From: Talinum fruticosum
Lineage: Eukaryota; Streptophyta; Magnoliopsida; Caryophyllales; Talinaceae
Reading direction: 5' to 3'
DNA length: 64,000 nt
NCBI GenBank assembly: GCA_021018815.1
Contig: JAITYX010000152.1
Coordinates: 62,001 to 126,000 of the forward strand
Each line of letters begins with the position of its first letter. Position 1 is the first letter of the stretch. Below are positions 24,201-36,412 of the stretch, in pieces. Both the position numbers and the translations under genes were made by a program. The notes beneath the pieces were generated by a model. The model searched no databases. It saw only the letters and a list, made by a program, of their open reading frames with translations, and had not been told where the DNA came from.

Positions 24201-27200
24201 CCGGAGATAATAAGGGAAAAGGACCAAGTTTCAAACCGGGTATTTTTAGGCACATTCTGGCCGATTATTTTCAATGTCCAAATGGTCCATGCCAAGTATT
24301 CATCTTCCCTAGTATTTGGCTGGGTATGAAGTGTTACTCTCTAATGTCATATGCACATAAATAAAATGATGCATAAAAGGAAAGGAATATTATGTGTTGG
24401 ATCAATGAGAGTGAAGCTTGCATAAGGTTTGGCAACCAAGTGGTTCTCTTCTAGGTCTTAGTAAACGAACTCGCCGAAACATTCCATGGCCTCGCTTTCT
24501 AAGTTGCCCCTTGTTGGCTCAAGCAAGCGGAGTGAATCTCTTCCTAAGTCAGTTTGGTTCTATCTTGTTACTTCTTCTTGATAGCTGGTTTACAAATGAG
24601 AGAGTAAAATCCTTCCTTCCTTCCTTCCAAACTCTAACTACCAACTTACCTATCGCTCCCTCCATCCCATTCCCTAACATGATTTCTTCTCCAATTATTC
24701 ATCAATTGTTGCGGATATCTACCACCACATAAAGCTTCCCATCCCCATATGCCACCGAAGCTTAACTCGCACCCTCGTATGGGTTCTAAGCCAGTTGGGT
24801 GCCATCACCGACTCTAAGAAAGTCAAATTAGTTACACTCAAGTTGAGGCACCATGTGACGGAGATCTCTATGCTACTACCTTAAACTCAATCACTAAGAA
24901 TCATTTGGTGGTGGTGAGTCTCATCCATCGAAGCTTGGACTCTATCCTCATCCGAAGATCCATCAACTCTCATCCGAAGATCTATCAACTCTCATCCGAA
25001 GATCCCTTAACTCTATCCGAAGATCCATCAACTCTCATCCGAAGATCCTCAACTATCATCCGAAGATCCATCAACTCTCGTCCGAAGATACATCAATTCT
25101 CCTCCATACGTGATGGACATGAGCCCAGCAATGATCACATACTACAAACCCAAATCCATCCTCGACAAGGATGAAATGGGAGAGACCCGTTTTGAGCCTC
25201 ATTCCAAGTGCTACAATGTTTCAGCCCAGCTCGTGTTTCTAAGGCTGAATATTTTAGCCAATTATTCACTCATGTCTTGGCATTTGGACCTCAAACTTTG
25301 CATGGAAGCACCTGCAGCTGTCCTCTATCTAGTCCAATAATGGGCATCTTAGTACTTGGCGGAAATAATAAATGACGAAGACTTTTTGTTGAAACCGGCA
25401 GATTGCTCATCCAGGATGACAACTGCACTTTGTTTTGATCATATCTCGCTGATCCAGAGCTTCAACGACAACTCATGATACATGGTTGGAAAGCTAACAT
25501 CCTAAGCTTTCTATCCATACTAAGAAGAGCTAAATTGGAGCTGTGAATCGAAAGTTATGAGCAATTTGAAGTTGACTTAGAAAACCTGGAAGTTATAATT
25601 CCGTAATGGCGCATGAAGGCCAAATTCAAACGGGTGATCAGCCAACTATGGATTAGTTTTCGGTCTCCAATTTTCACAAGGGTATTCCTGGACGTGTCTA
25701 CACTAATAGCAGAGTATAGGCACTGTGTTTTTAGGCCGGAGATAATAAGGGAAAAGGACCAAGTTTCAAACCGGGTATTTTTAGGCACATTCTCGCCGAT
25801 TATTTTCAATGTCCAAATGGTCCATGCCAAGTATTCATCTTCCCTAGTATTTGGCTGGGTATGAAGTGTTACTCTCTAATGTCATATGCACATAAATAAA
25901 ATGATGCATAAAAGGAAAGGAATATTATGTGTTGGATCAATGAGAGTGAAGCTTGCATAAGGTTTGGCAACCAAGTGGTTCTCTTCTAGGTCTTAGTAAA
26001 CGAACCTCGCCGAAACATTCCATGGCCTCGCTTTCTAAGTTGCCCCTTGTTGGCTCAGCAAGCGGAGTGAATCTCTTCCTAAGTCAGTTTGGTTCTATCT
26101 TGTTACTTCTTCTTGATAGCCGGTTTACAAATGAGAGAGTAAAATCCTTCCTTCCTTCCTTCCAAACTCTAACTACCAACTTACCTATCGTCTCCTCCAT
26201 CCCATTCCCCTAACATGATTTCTTCTCCAATTATTCATCAATTGTTGCGGATATCTACCACCACATAAAGCTTCCCATCCCCATATGCCACCGAAGCTTA
26301 ACTCGCACCCCGTATGGGTTCTAAGCCGTTGGGTGCCATCACCGACTCTAAGAAAGTCAAATTAGTTACACTCAAGTCGAGGCACCATGTGACGGAGATC
26401 TCTATGCTACTACCTTAAACTCAATCACTAAGAATCATTTGGTGGTGGTGAGTCTCATCCATCGAAGCTTGGACTCTATCCTCATCCGAAGATCCATCAA
26501 CTCTCATCCGAAGATCTATCAACTCTCATCCGAAGATCCCTTAACTCTATCCGAAGATCCATCAACTCTCATCCGAAGATCCTCAACTATCGTCCGAAGA
26601 TCCATCAACTCTCGTCCGAAGATACATCAATTCTCCTCCATACGTGATGGACATGAGCCCAAGCAATGATCACATACTACAAACCCAAATCCATCCTCGA
26701 CAAGGATGAAATGGGAGAGACCCGCTTTGAGCCTCATTCCAAGTGCTACAATGTTTCAGCCCAGCTCTGTTTCTAAGTGTCGAATATTTTAGCCAATTAT
26801 TCACTCATGTCTTGGCATTTGGACCTCAAACTTTGCATGGAAGCACCTGCAGCTGTCCTCTATCTAGTCCAATAATGGGCATCTTAGTACTTGGCGGAAA
26901 TAATAAATGACGAAGACTTTTTGTTGAAACCGGCAGATTGCTCATCCAGGATGACAACTGCACTTTGTTTTGATCATATCTCGCTGATCCAGTAGCTTCA
27001 ACGACAACTCATGATACATGGTTGGAAAGCTAACATCCTAAGCTTTCTATCCATACTAAGAAGAGCTAAATTGGAGCTGTGAATCGAAAGTTATGAGCAA
27101 TTTGAAGTTGACTTAGAAACCTGGAAGTTACAATTCCGTAATGGCGCATGAAGGCCAAATTCAAACGGGTGATCAGTCAACTATGGATTAGTTTTCGGTC

Positions 27201-30200
27201 TCCAATTTTCACAAGGGTATTCCTGGACGTGTCTACACTAATAGCAGAGTATAGGCACCGTCTTTTAGGCCGGAGATAATAAGGGAAAAGGACCAAGTTT
27301 CAAACCGGGTATTTTTAGGCACATTCTCGCCGATTATTTTCAATGTCCAAATGGTCCATGCCTAAGTATTCATCTTCCCTAGTATTTGGCTGGGTATGAA
27401 GTGTTACTCTCTAATGTCATATGCACATAAATAAAATGATGCATAAAAGGAAAGGAATATTATGTGTTGGATCAATGAGAGTGAAGCTTGCATAAGGTTT
27501 GGCAACCAAGTGGTTCTCTTCTAGGTCTTAGTAAACGAACCCGCTGAAACATTCCATGGCCTCGCTTTCTAAGTTGCCCCTTGTTGGCTCGCAAGCGGGG
27601 TGAATCTCTTCCTAAGTCAGCTTTGGTTCTATCTTGTTACTTCTTCTTGATAGCCGGTTTACAAATGAGAGAGTAAAATCCTTCCTTCCTTCCTTCCAAA
27701 CTCTAACTACCAACTTACCTATCGTTCCCTCCATCCCATTCCCTAACATGATTTCTTCTCCAATTATTCATCAATTGTTGCGGATATCTACCACCACATA
27801 AAGCTTCCCATCCCCATATGCCACCGAAGCTTAACTCGCACCCCGTATGGGTTCTAAGCCGTTGGGTGCCATCACCGACTCTAAGAAAGTCAAATTAGTT
27901 ACACTCAAGTTGAGGCACCATGTGACGGAGATCTCTATGCTACTACCTTAAACTCAATCACTAAGAATCATTTGGTGGTGGTGAGTCTCATCCATCGAAG
28001 CTTGGACTCTATCCTCATCCGAAGATCCATCAACTCTCATCCGAAGATCTATCAACTCTCATCCGAAAATCCCTTAACTCTATCCGAAGATCCATCAACT
28101 CTCATCCGAAGATCCTCAACTATCGTCCGAAGATCCATCAACTCTCGTCCGAAGATACATCAATTCTCCTCCATACGTGATGGACATGAGCCCAAGCAAT
28201 GATCACATACTACAAACCCAAATCCATCCTCGACAAGGATGAAATGGGAGAGACCCGCTTTGAGCCTCATTCCAAGTGCTACAATGTTTCAGCCCAGCCT
28301 CGTGTTTCTAAGTGCTGAATATTTTAGCCAATTATTCACTCATGTCTTGGCATTTGGACCTCAAACTTTGCATGGAAGCACCTGCAGCTGTCCTCTATCT
28401 AGTCCAATAATGGGCATCTTAGTACTTGGCGGAAATAATAAATGACGAAGACTTTTTGTTGAAACCGGCAGATTGCTCATCCAGGATGACAACTGCACTT
28501 TGTTTTGATCATATCTCGCTGATCCGTAGCTTCAACGACAACTCATGATACATGGTTGGAAAGCTAACATCCTAAGCTTTCTATCCATACTAAGAAGAGC
28601 TAAATTGGAGCTGTGAATCGAAAGTTATGAGCAATTTGAAGTTGACTTAGAAAACCGGAAGTTATAATTCCGTAATGGCGCATGAAGGCCAAATTCAAAC
28701 GGGTGATCAGTCAACTATGGATTAGTTTTCGGTCTCCAATTTTCACAAGGGTATTCCTGGACGTGTCTACACTAATAGCAGAGTATAGGCACTGTCTTTT
28801 AGGCCGGAGATAATAAGGGAAAAGGACCAAGTTTCAAACCGGGTATTTTTAGGCACATTCTCGCCGGTTATTTTCAATGTCCAAATGGTCCATGCCAGTA
28901 TTCATCTTCCCTAGTATTTGGCTGGGTATGAAGTGTTACTCTCTAATGTCATATGCACATAAATAAAATGATGCATAAAAGGAAAGGAATATTATGTGTT
29001 GGATCAATGAGAGTGAAGCTTGCATAAGGTTTGGCAACCAAGTGGTTCTCTTCTAGGTCTTAGTAAACGAACTCGCCGAAACATTCCATGGCCTCGCTTT
29101 CTAAGTTGCCCCTTGTTGGCTCGAGTAAGCGGGGTGAATCTCTTCCTAAGTCAGTTTGGTTCTATCTTGTTACTTCTTCTTGATAGCTGGTTTACAAATG
29201 AGAGAGTAAAATCCTTCCTTCCTTCCTTCCAAACTCTAACTACCAACTTACCTATCGTTCCCTCCATCCCATTCCCCTAACATGATTTCTTCTGCAATTA
29301 TTCATCAATTGTTGCGGATATCTACCACCACATAAAGCTTCCCATCCCCATATGCCACCGAAGCTTAACTCGCACCCCGTATGGGTTCTAAGCCGTTGGG
29401 TGCCATCACCGACTCTAAGAAAGTCAAATTAGTTACACTCAAGTTGAGGCACCATGTGACGGAGATCTCTATGCTACTACCTTAAACTCAATCACTAAGA
29501 ATCATTTGGTGGTGGTGAGTCTCATCCATCGAAGCTTGGACTCTATCCTCATCCGAAGATCCATCAACTCTCATCCGAAGATCTATCAACTCTCATCCGA
29601 AGATCCCTTAACTCTATCCGAAGATCCATCAACTCTCATCCGAAGATCCTCAACTATCATCCGAAGATCCATCAACTCTCGTCCGAAGATACATCAATTC
29701 TCCTCCATACGTGATGGACATGAGCCCAGCAATGATCACATACTACAAACCCAAATCCATCCTCGACAAGGATGAAATGGGAGAGACCCGCTTTGAGCCT
29801 CATTCCAAGTGCTACAATGTTTCGAGCCCAACTCCTGTTTCTAAGGCTGAATATTTTAGCCAATTATTCACTCATGTCTTGGCATTTGGACCTCAAACTT
29901 TGCATGGAAGCACCTGCAGCTGTCCTCTATCTAGTCCAATAATGGGCATCTTAGTACTTGGCGGAAATAATAAATGACGAAGACTTTTTGTTGAAACCGG
30001 CAGATTGCTCATCCAGGATGACAACTGCACTTTGTTTTGATCATATCTCGCTGATCCAGAGCTTCAACGACAACTCATGATACATGGTTGGAAAGCTAAC
30101 ATCCTAAGCTTTCTATCCATACTAAGAAGAGCTAAATTGGAGCTGTGAATCGAAAGTTATGAGCAATTTGAAGTTGACTTAGAAAACCTGGAAGTTATAA

Positions 30201-33200
30201 TTCCGTAATGGCGCATGAAGGCCAAATTCAAACGGGTGATCGAGTCAACTATGGATTAGTTTTCGGTCTCCAATTTTCACAAGGGTATTCCTGGACGTGT
30301 CTACACTAATAGCAGAGTATAGGCACTGTCTTTTAGGCCGGAGATAATAAGGGAAAAGGACCAAGTTTCAAACCGGGTATTTTTAGGCACATTCTCGCCG
30401 GTTATTTTCAATGTCCAAATGGTCCATGCCTAAGTATTCATCTTCCCTAGTATTTGGCTGGGTATGAAGTGTTACTCTCTAATGTCATATGCACATAAAT
30501 AAAATGATGCATAAAAGGAAAGGAATATTATGTGTTGGATCAATGAGAGTGAAGCTTGCATAAGGTTTGGCAACCAAGTGGTTCTCTTCTAGGTCTTAGT
30601 AAACGAACTCCGTCGAAACATTCCATGGCCTCGCTTTCTAAGTTGCCCCTTGTTGGCTCAGTAAGCTGGGTGAATCTCTTCCTAAGTCAGCTTTGGTTCT
30701 ATCTTGTTACTTCTTCTTGATAGCTGGTTTACAAATGAGAGAGTAAAATCCTTCCTTCCTTCCTTCCAAACTCTAACTACCAACTTACCTATCGCTCCCT
30801 CCATCCCATTCCCTAACATGATTTCTTCTCCAATTATTCATCAATTGTTGCGGATATCTACCACCACATAAAGCTTCCCATCCCCATATGCCACCGAAGC
30901 TTAACTCGCACTCCGTATGGTTCTAAGCCGTTGGGTGCCATCACCGACTCTAAGAAAGTCAAATTAGTTACACTCAAGTTGAGGCACCATGTGACGGAGA
31001 TCTCTATGCTACTACCTTAAACTCAATCACTAAGAATCATTTGGTGGTGGTGAGTCTCATCCATCGAAGCTTGGACTCTATCCTCATCCGAAGATCCATC
31101 AACTCTCATCCGAAGATCTATCAACTCTCATCCGAAGATCCTTTAACTCTATCCGAAGATCCATCAACTCTCATCCGAAGATCCTCAACTATCATCCGAA
31201 GATCCATCAACTCTCGTCCGAAGATACATCAATTCTCCTCCATACGTGATGGACATGAGCCCAGCAATGATCACATACTACAAACCCAAATCCATCCTCG
31301 ACAAGGATGAAATGGGAGAGACCCGCTTTGAGCCTCATTCCAAGTGCTACAATGTTTCGAGCCCAGCCCGTGTTTCTAAGGCTCGAATATTTTAGCCAAT
31401 TATTCACTCATGTCTTGGCATTTGGACCTCAAACTTTGCATGGAAGCACCTGCAGCTGTCCTCTATCTAGTCCAATAATGGGCATCTTAGTACTTGGCGG
31501 AAATAATAAATGACGAAGACTTTTTGTTGAAACCGCAGATTGCTCATCCAGGATGACAACTGCACTTTGTTTTGATCATATCTCGCTGATCCAGAGCTTC
31601 AACGACAACTCATGATACATGGTTGGAAAGCTAACATCCTAAGCTTTCTATCCATACTAAGAAGAGCTAAATTGGAGCTGTGAATCGAAAGTTATGAGCA
31701 ATTTGAAGTTGACTTAGAAAACTCGGAAGTTACAATTCCGGAATGGCGCATGAAGGCCAAATTCAAACGGGTGATCAGTCAACTATGGATTAGTTTTCGG
31801 TCTCCAATTTTCACAAGGGTATTCCTCGACGTGTCTACACTAATAGCAGAGTATAGGCACTGTCTTTTAGGCCGGAGATAATAAGGGAAAAGGACCAAGT
31901 TTCAAACCGGGTATTTTTAGGCACATTCTCGCCTGATTATTTTCAATGTCCAAATGGTCCATGCCTAAGTATTCATCTTCCCTAGTATTTGGCTGGGTAT
32001 GAAGTGTTACTCTCTAATGTCATATGCACATAAATAAAATGATGCATAAAAGGAAAGGAATATTATGTGTTGGATCAATGAGAGTGAAGCTTGCATAAGG
32101 TTTGGCAACCAAGTGGTTCTCTTCTAGGTCTTAGTAAACGAACTCCGTCGAAACATTCCATGGCCTCGCTTTCTAAGTTGCCCCTTGTTGGCTCGTAAGC
32201 GGGGTGAATCTCTTCCTAAGTCAGTTTGGTTCTATCTTGTTACTTCTTCTTGATAGCTGGTTTACAAATGAGAGAGTAAAATCCTTCCTTCCTTCCTTCC
32301 AAACTCTAACTACCAACTTACCTATCGTTCCCTCCATCCCATTCCCTAACATGATTTCTTCTCCAATTATTCATCAATTGTTGCGGATATCTACCACCAC
32401 ATAAAGCTTCCCATCCCCATATGCCACCGAAGCTTAACTCGCACTCCGTATGGGTTCTAAGCCGTTGGGTGCCATCACCGACTCTAAGAAAGTCAAATTA
32501 GTTACACTCAAGTTGAGGCACCATGTGACGGAGATCTCTATGCTACTACCTTAAACTCAATCACTAAGAATCATTTGGTGGTGGTGAGTCTCATCCATCG
32601 AAGCTTGGACTCTATCCTCATCCGAAGATCCATCAACTCTCATCCGAAGATCTATCAACTCTCATCCGAAGATCCCTTAACTCTATCCGAAGATCCATCA
32701 ACTCTCATCCGAAGATCCTCAACTATCATCCGAAGATCCATCAACTCTCGTCCGAAGATACATCAATTCTCCTCCATACGTGATGGACATGAGCCCAGCA
32801 ATGATCACATACTACAAACCCAAATCCATCCTCGACAAGGATGAAATGGGAGAGACCCGTTTGAGCCTCATTCCAAGTGCTACAATGTTTCGATCCAGCC
32901 CGTGTTTCTAAGTGCTGAATATTTTAGCCAATTATTCACTCATGTCTTGGCATTTGGACCTCAAACTTTGCATGGAAGCACCTGCAGCTGTCCTCTATCT
33001 AGTCCAATAATGGGCATCTTAGTACTTGGCGGAAATAATAAATGACGAAGACTTTTTGTTGAAACCGGCAGATTGCTCATCCAGGATGACAAGCTGCACT
33101 TTGTTTTGATCATATCTCGCTGATCCAGAGCTTCAACGACAACTCATGATACATGGTTGGAAAGATGACATCCTAAGCTTTCTATCCATACTAAGAAGAG

Positions 33201-35179
33201 CTAAATTGGAGCTGTGAATCGAAAGTTATGAGCAATTTGAAGTTGACTTAGAAAACTGGAAGTTATAATTCCAAAATGGCGCATGAAGGCCAAATTCAAA
33301 CGGGTGATCAGTCAACTATGGATTAGTTTTCGGTCTCCAATTTTCACAAGGGTATTCCTGGACGTGTCTACACTAATAGCAGAGTATAGGCACTGTCTTT
33401 TAGGCCGGAGATAATAAGGGAAAAGGACCAAGTTTCAAACCGGGTATTTTTAGGCACATTCTGGCCGGTTATTTTCAATGTCCAAATGGTCCATGCCTAA
33501 GTATTCATCTTCCCTAGTATTTGGCTGGGTATGAAGTGTTACTCTCTAATGTCATATGCACATAAATAAAATGTTGTGTAAAAGGAAAGGAATATTATGT
33601 GTTGGATCAATGAGAGTGAAGCTTGCATAAGGTTTGGCAACCAAGTGGTTCTCTTCTAGATCTTAGTAAACGAACTCGTCGAAACATTCCATGGCCTCGC
33701 TTTCTAAGTTGCCCCTTGTTGGCTCGGTAAGCGGGGTGAATCTCTTCCTAAGTCAGTTTGGTTCTATCTTGTTACTTCTTCTTGATAGCTGGTTTACAAA
33801 TGAGAGAGTAAAATCCTTCCTTCCTTCCTTCCAAACTCTAACTACCAACTTACCTATCGTTCCCTCCATCCCATTCCCTAACATGATTTCTTCTCCAATT
33901 ATTCATCAATTGTTGCGGATATCTACCACCACATAAAGCTTCCCATCCCCATATGCCACCGAAGCTTAACTCGGACTCCCGTATGGGTTCTAAGCCAGGT
34001 TGGGTGCCATCACCGACTCTTAGAAAGTCAAATTAGTTACACTCAAGTTGAGGCACCATGTGATGGAGATCTCTATGCTACTACCTTAAACTCAATCACT
34101 AAGAATCATTTGGTGGTGGTGAGTCTCGTCCATCGAAGCTTGGACTCTATCCTCATCCGAAGATCCATCAACTCTCATCCGAAGATCTATCAACTCTCAT
34201 CCGAAGATCCCTTAACTCTCATCCGAAGATCCATCAACTCTCATCCGAAGATCCCTCAACTATCATCCGAAGATCCATCAACTCTCGTCCGAAGATACAT
34301 CAATTCTCCTCCATACGTGATGGACATGAGCCCAGCAATGATCACATACTACAAACCCAAATCCATCCTCGACAAGGATGAAATGGGAGAGACCCGTTTT
34401 GAGCCTCATTCCAAGTGCTACAATGTTTCGATCCAGCCTGGTGTTTCTAAGGCTGAATATTTTAGCCAATTATTCACTCATGTCTTGGCATTTGGACCTC
34501 AAACTTTGCATGGAAGCACCTGCAACTGTCCTCTATCTAGTCCAATAATGGGCATCTTAGTACTTGGCGGAAATAATAAATGACGAAGACTTTTTGTTGA
34601 AACCGGCAGATTGCTCATCCAGGATGACAACTGCACTTTGTTTTGATCATATCTCGCTGATCCAGAGCTTCAACGACAACTAATGATACATGGTTGGAAA
34701 GCTAACATCCTAAGCTTTCTATCCATACTAAGAAGCGCTAAATTGGAGCTGTGAATCGAATGTTATGAGCAATTTGAAGTTGACTTAGAAAACTGGAAGT
34801 TACAATTCCTGAATGGCGCATGAAGGCCAAATTCAAACGGGTGATCAATCAACTATGGATTAGGTTTCGGTCTCCAATTTTCACAAGGGTATTCCTGGAC
34901 GTGTCTACACTAATAGCAGAGTATAGGCACTGTCTTTTAGGCCGGAGATAATAAGGGAAAAGGACCAAGTTTCAAACCGGGTATTTTTAGGCACATTCTG
35001 GCCGGTTATTTTCAATGTCCAAATGGTCCATGCCTAAGTATTCATCTTCCTCTAGTATTTGGTCGGGTATGAAGTGTTACTCTCTAATGTCATATGCACA
35101 TAAATAAAATGATGCGTAAAAGGAAAGGAATATTATGTGTTGGATCAATGAGAGTGAAGCTTGCATAAGGTTTGGCAAC
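18202..35179. repeat. 1.53-kb tandem satellite, main uninterrupted block (about 11 monomers)
   Basis: Anchors lie at 18771, 20299, 21838, 23370, 24905, 26439, 27972, 29506, 31041, 32575 and 34110, spaced 1,528-1,539 bp. Monomers 21838-32575 share a one-base deletion in the sub-repeat tract (GATCCTCAAC instead of GATCCCTCAAC). Monomers from 18771 on share GCAGAG where the outer array has GCAAAG, so neighbours are homogenised. No retroelement or gene interrupts it. Short frames (69-89 codons from each anchor, and up to 88 codons starting MDMSPAMITYY) are not conserved in frame. Confidence 0.98.
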
Positions 35180-36412
35180 CGATGTGTAGTGGCGGAAGCA
35201 AAGAAAAAGATGGAAAAACCGCAAAACACACAACCGGGCAGAATAGGACCTGCAGGTGCGGTTCTGGGGAAAAGGGTGAAAGGAGGGGTAAATGATGGAG
35301 TTTTTGGACGAAATTTGGTGGAAGGTTAGTTAATTGGTTGGGGAAGGTTGTGGTAAAATTTGGGCAGCATCCAAGGTCGGGATCACCTTGATCCAAACGC
35401 AAACAGAAAGCCTCGCTGGGTGGCTGTCCAGAATGAGGTTCTTTGTTTGTTTTTGGTGCTGGGGATGGAGTTCTTCTTGGATTGAGCTGAGATTTGGAGG
35501 GAATGGACTCAACTCATGTAAGATGAAGTGTGTGAAATTTGGGAAAGAGATGATTCGTGGATTGGGAGATATGATTGATGGAAGTCGCTGGATAGAACCC
35601 GGATTCCGGCTTGGATACGAAACACCACCAAGCTGAATCAAGGGGCACTCTTAAACGGTCCGGATACAGAAACACCACCGGGGCTTAAGAGACTCAAAGG
35701 ACACCACCAAGCTTGCCAAGGCCTGGATACAGCATTGAGGATTCAAAGGGTTGAGAAATCCATCTCACAAGAGCAAAGCTCAAATTCATATATTCATCAA
35801 AAAGTGTTTTTACATGAGCTAGGCTTGCTGAATTTATAATGCCTAACATTGGCATTTTACAAAGCTGAAACATAGCTAAAAATTAAAGCAAAATCAAAAC
35901 AAAATTAGCCAAGATTCTTTCCCCTCCTCCAAGTTAAGCTAGGAGAAATTTCAGCCAAGTATTTGATGGTTAGGGAACATGTGGCTATGGTTTGTTTCCC
36001 CTTTGCCAAGCCTCCTTAATTCTTCTAGAATGCTCTTCATGTGGGCTGCTTTGGATGCTCCCCTTAGGCGCCTAGGCATGTTGTAATTGACCTTGGACCG
36101 ACCAGAATCAAATACAAATTATTTATGTGCAAAGACACCTTACTTCACGTTTTGTCATGGCCAAAATGCACCTTGCTCTAACATGGAGGATTTTAGGTTT
36201 GCTAGCTGATTCTTCTTGGCTCTCCTTCTTGACTCTTAGGTAAATAATTATTTATGAACAATCTTAAAAAGAACACACTCTTGACTTCCCATCCTCCGGG
36301 ATCAAAAATGATAATAAGAAATTCAAGTGTCTTTGGCTGATTTCCATGCATGTTTGATCTCTCTTGATAACTTGTCCTCGGTCCATGATCAAGGGCTGTC
36401 CACTTTCCATCA
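35180..36412 (-). repeat. 3' LTR of element 35180-40085
   Basis: It is 1,233 bp. Stem-loop block 35602-35733, TATA-like motif near 35830-35841. Its U5-side patch (GGAGTTTTTGGACG) matches the left-edge element rather than its own 5' LTR, which has GGTCTTGGTTTTGG there. Confidence 0.93.
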
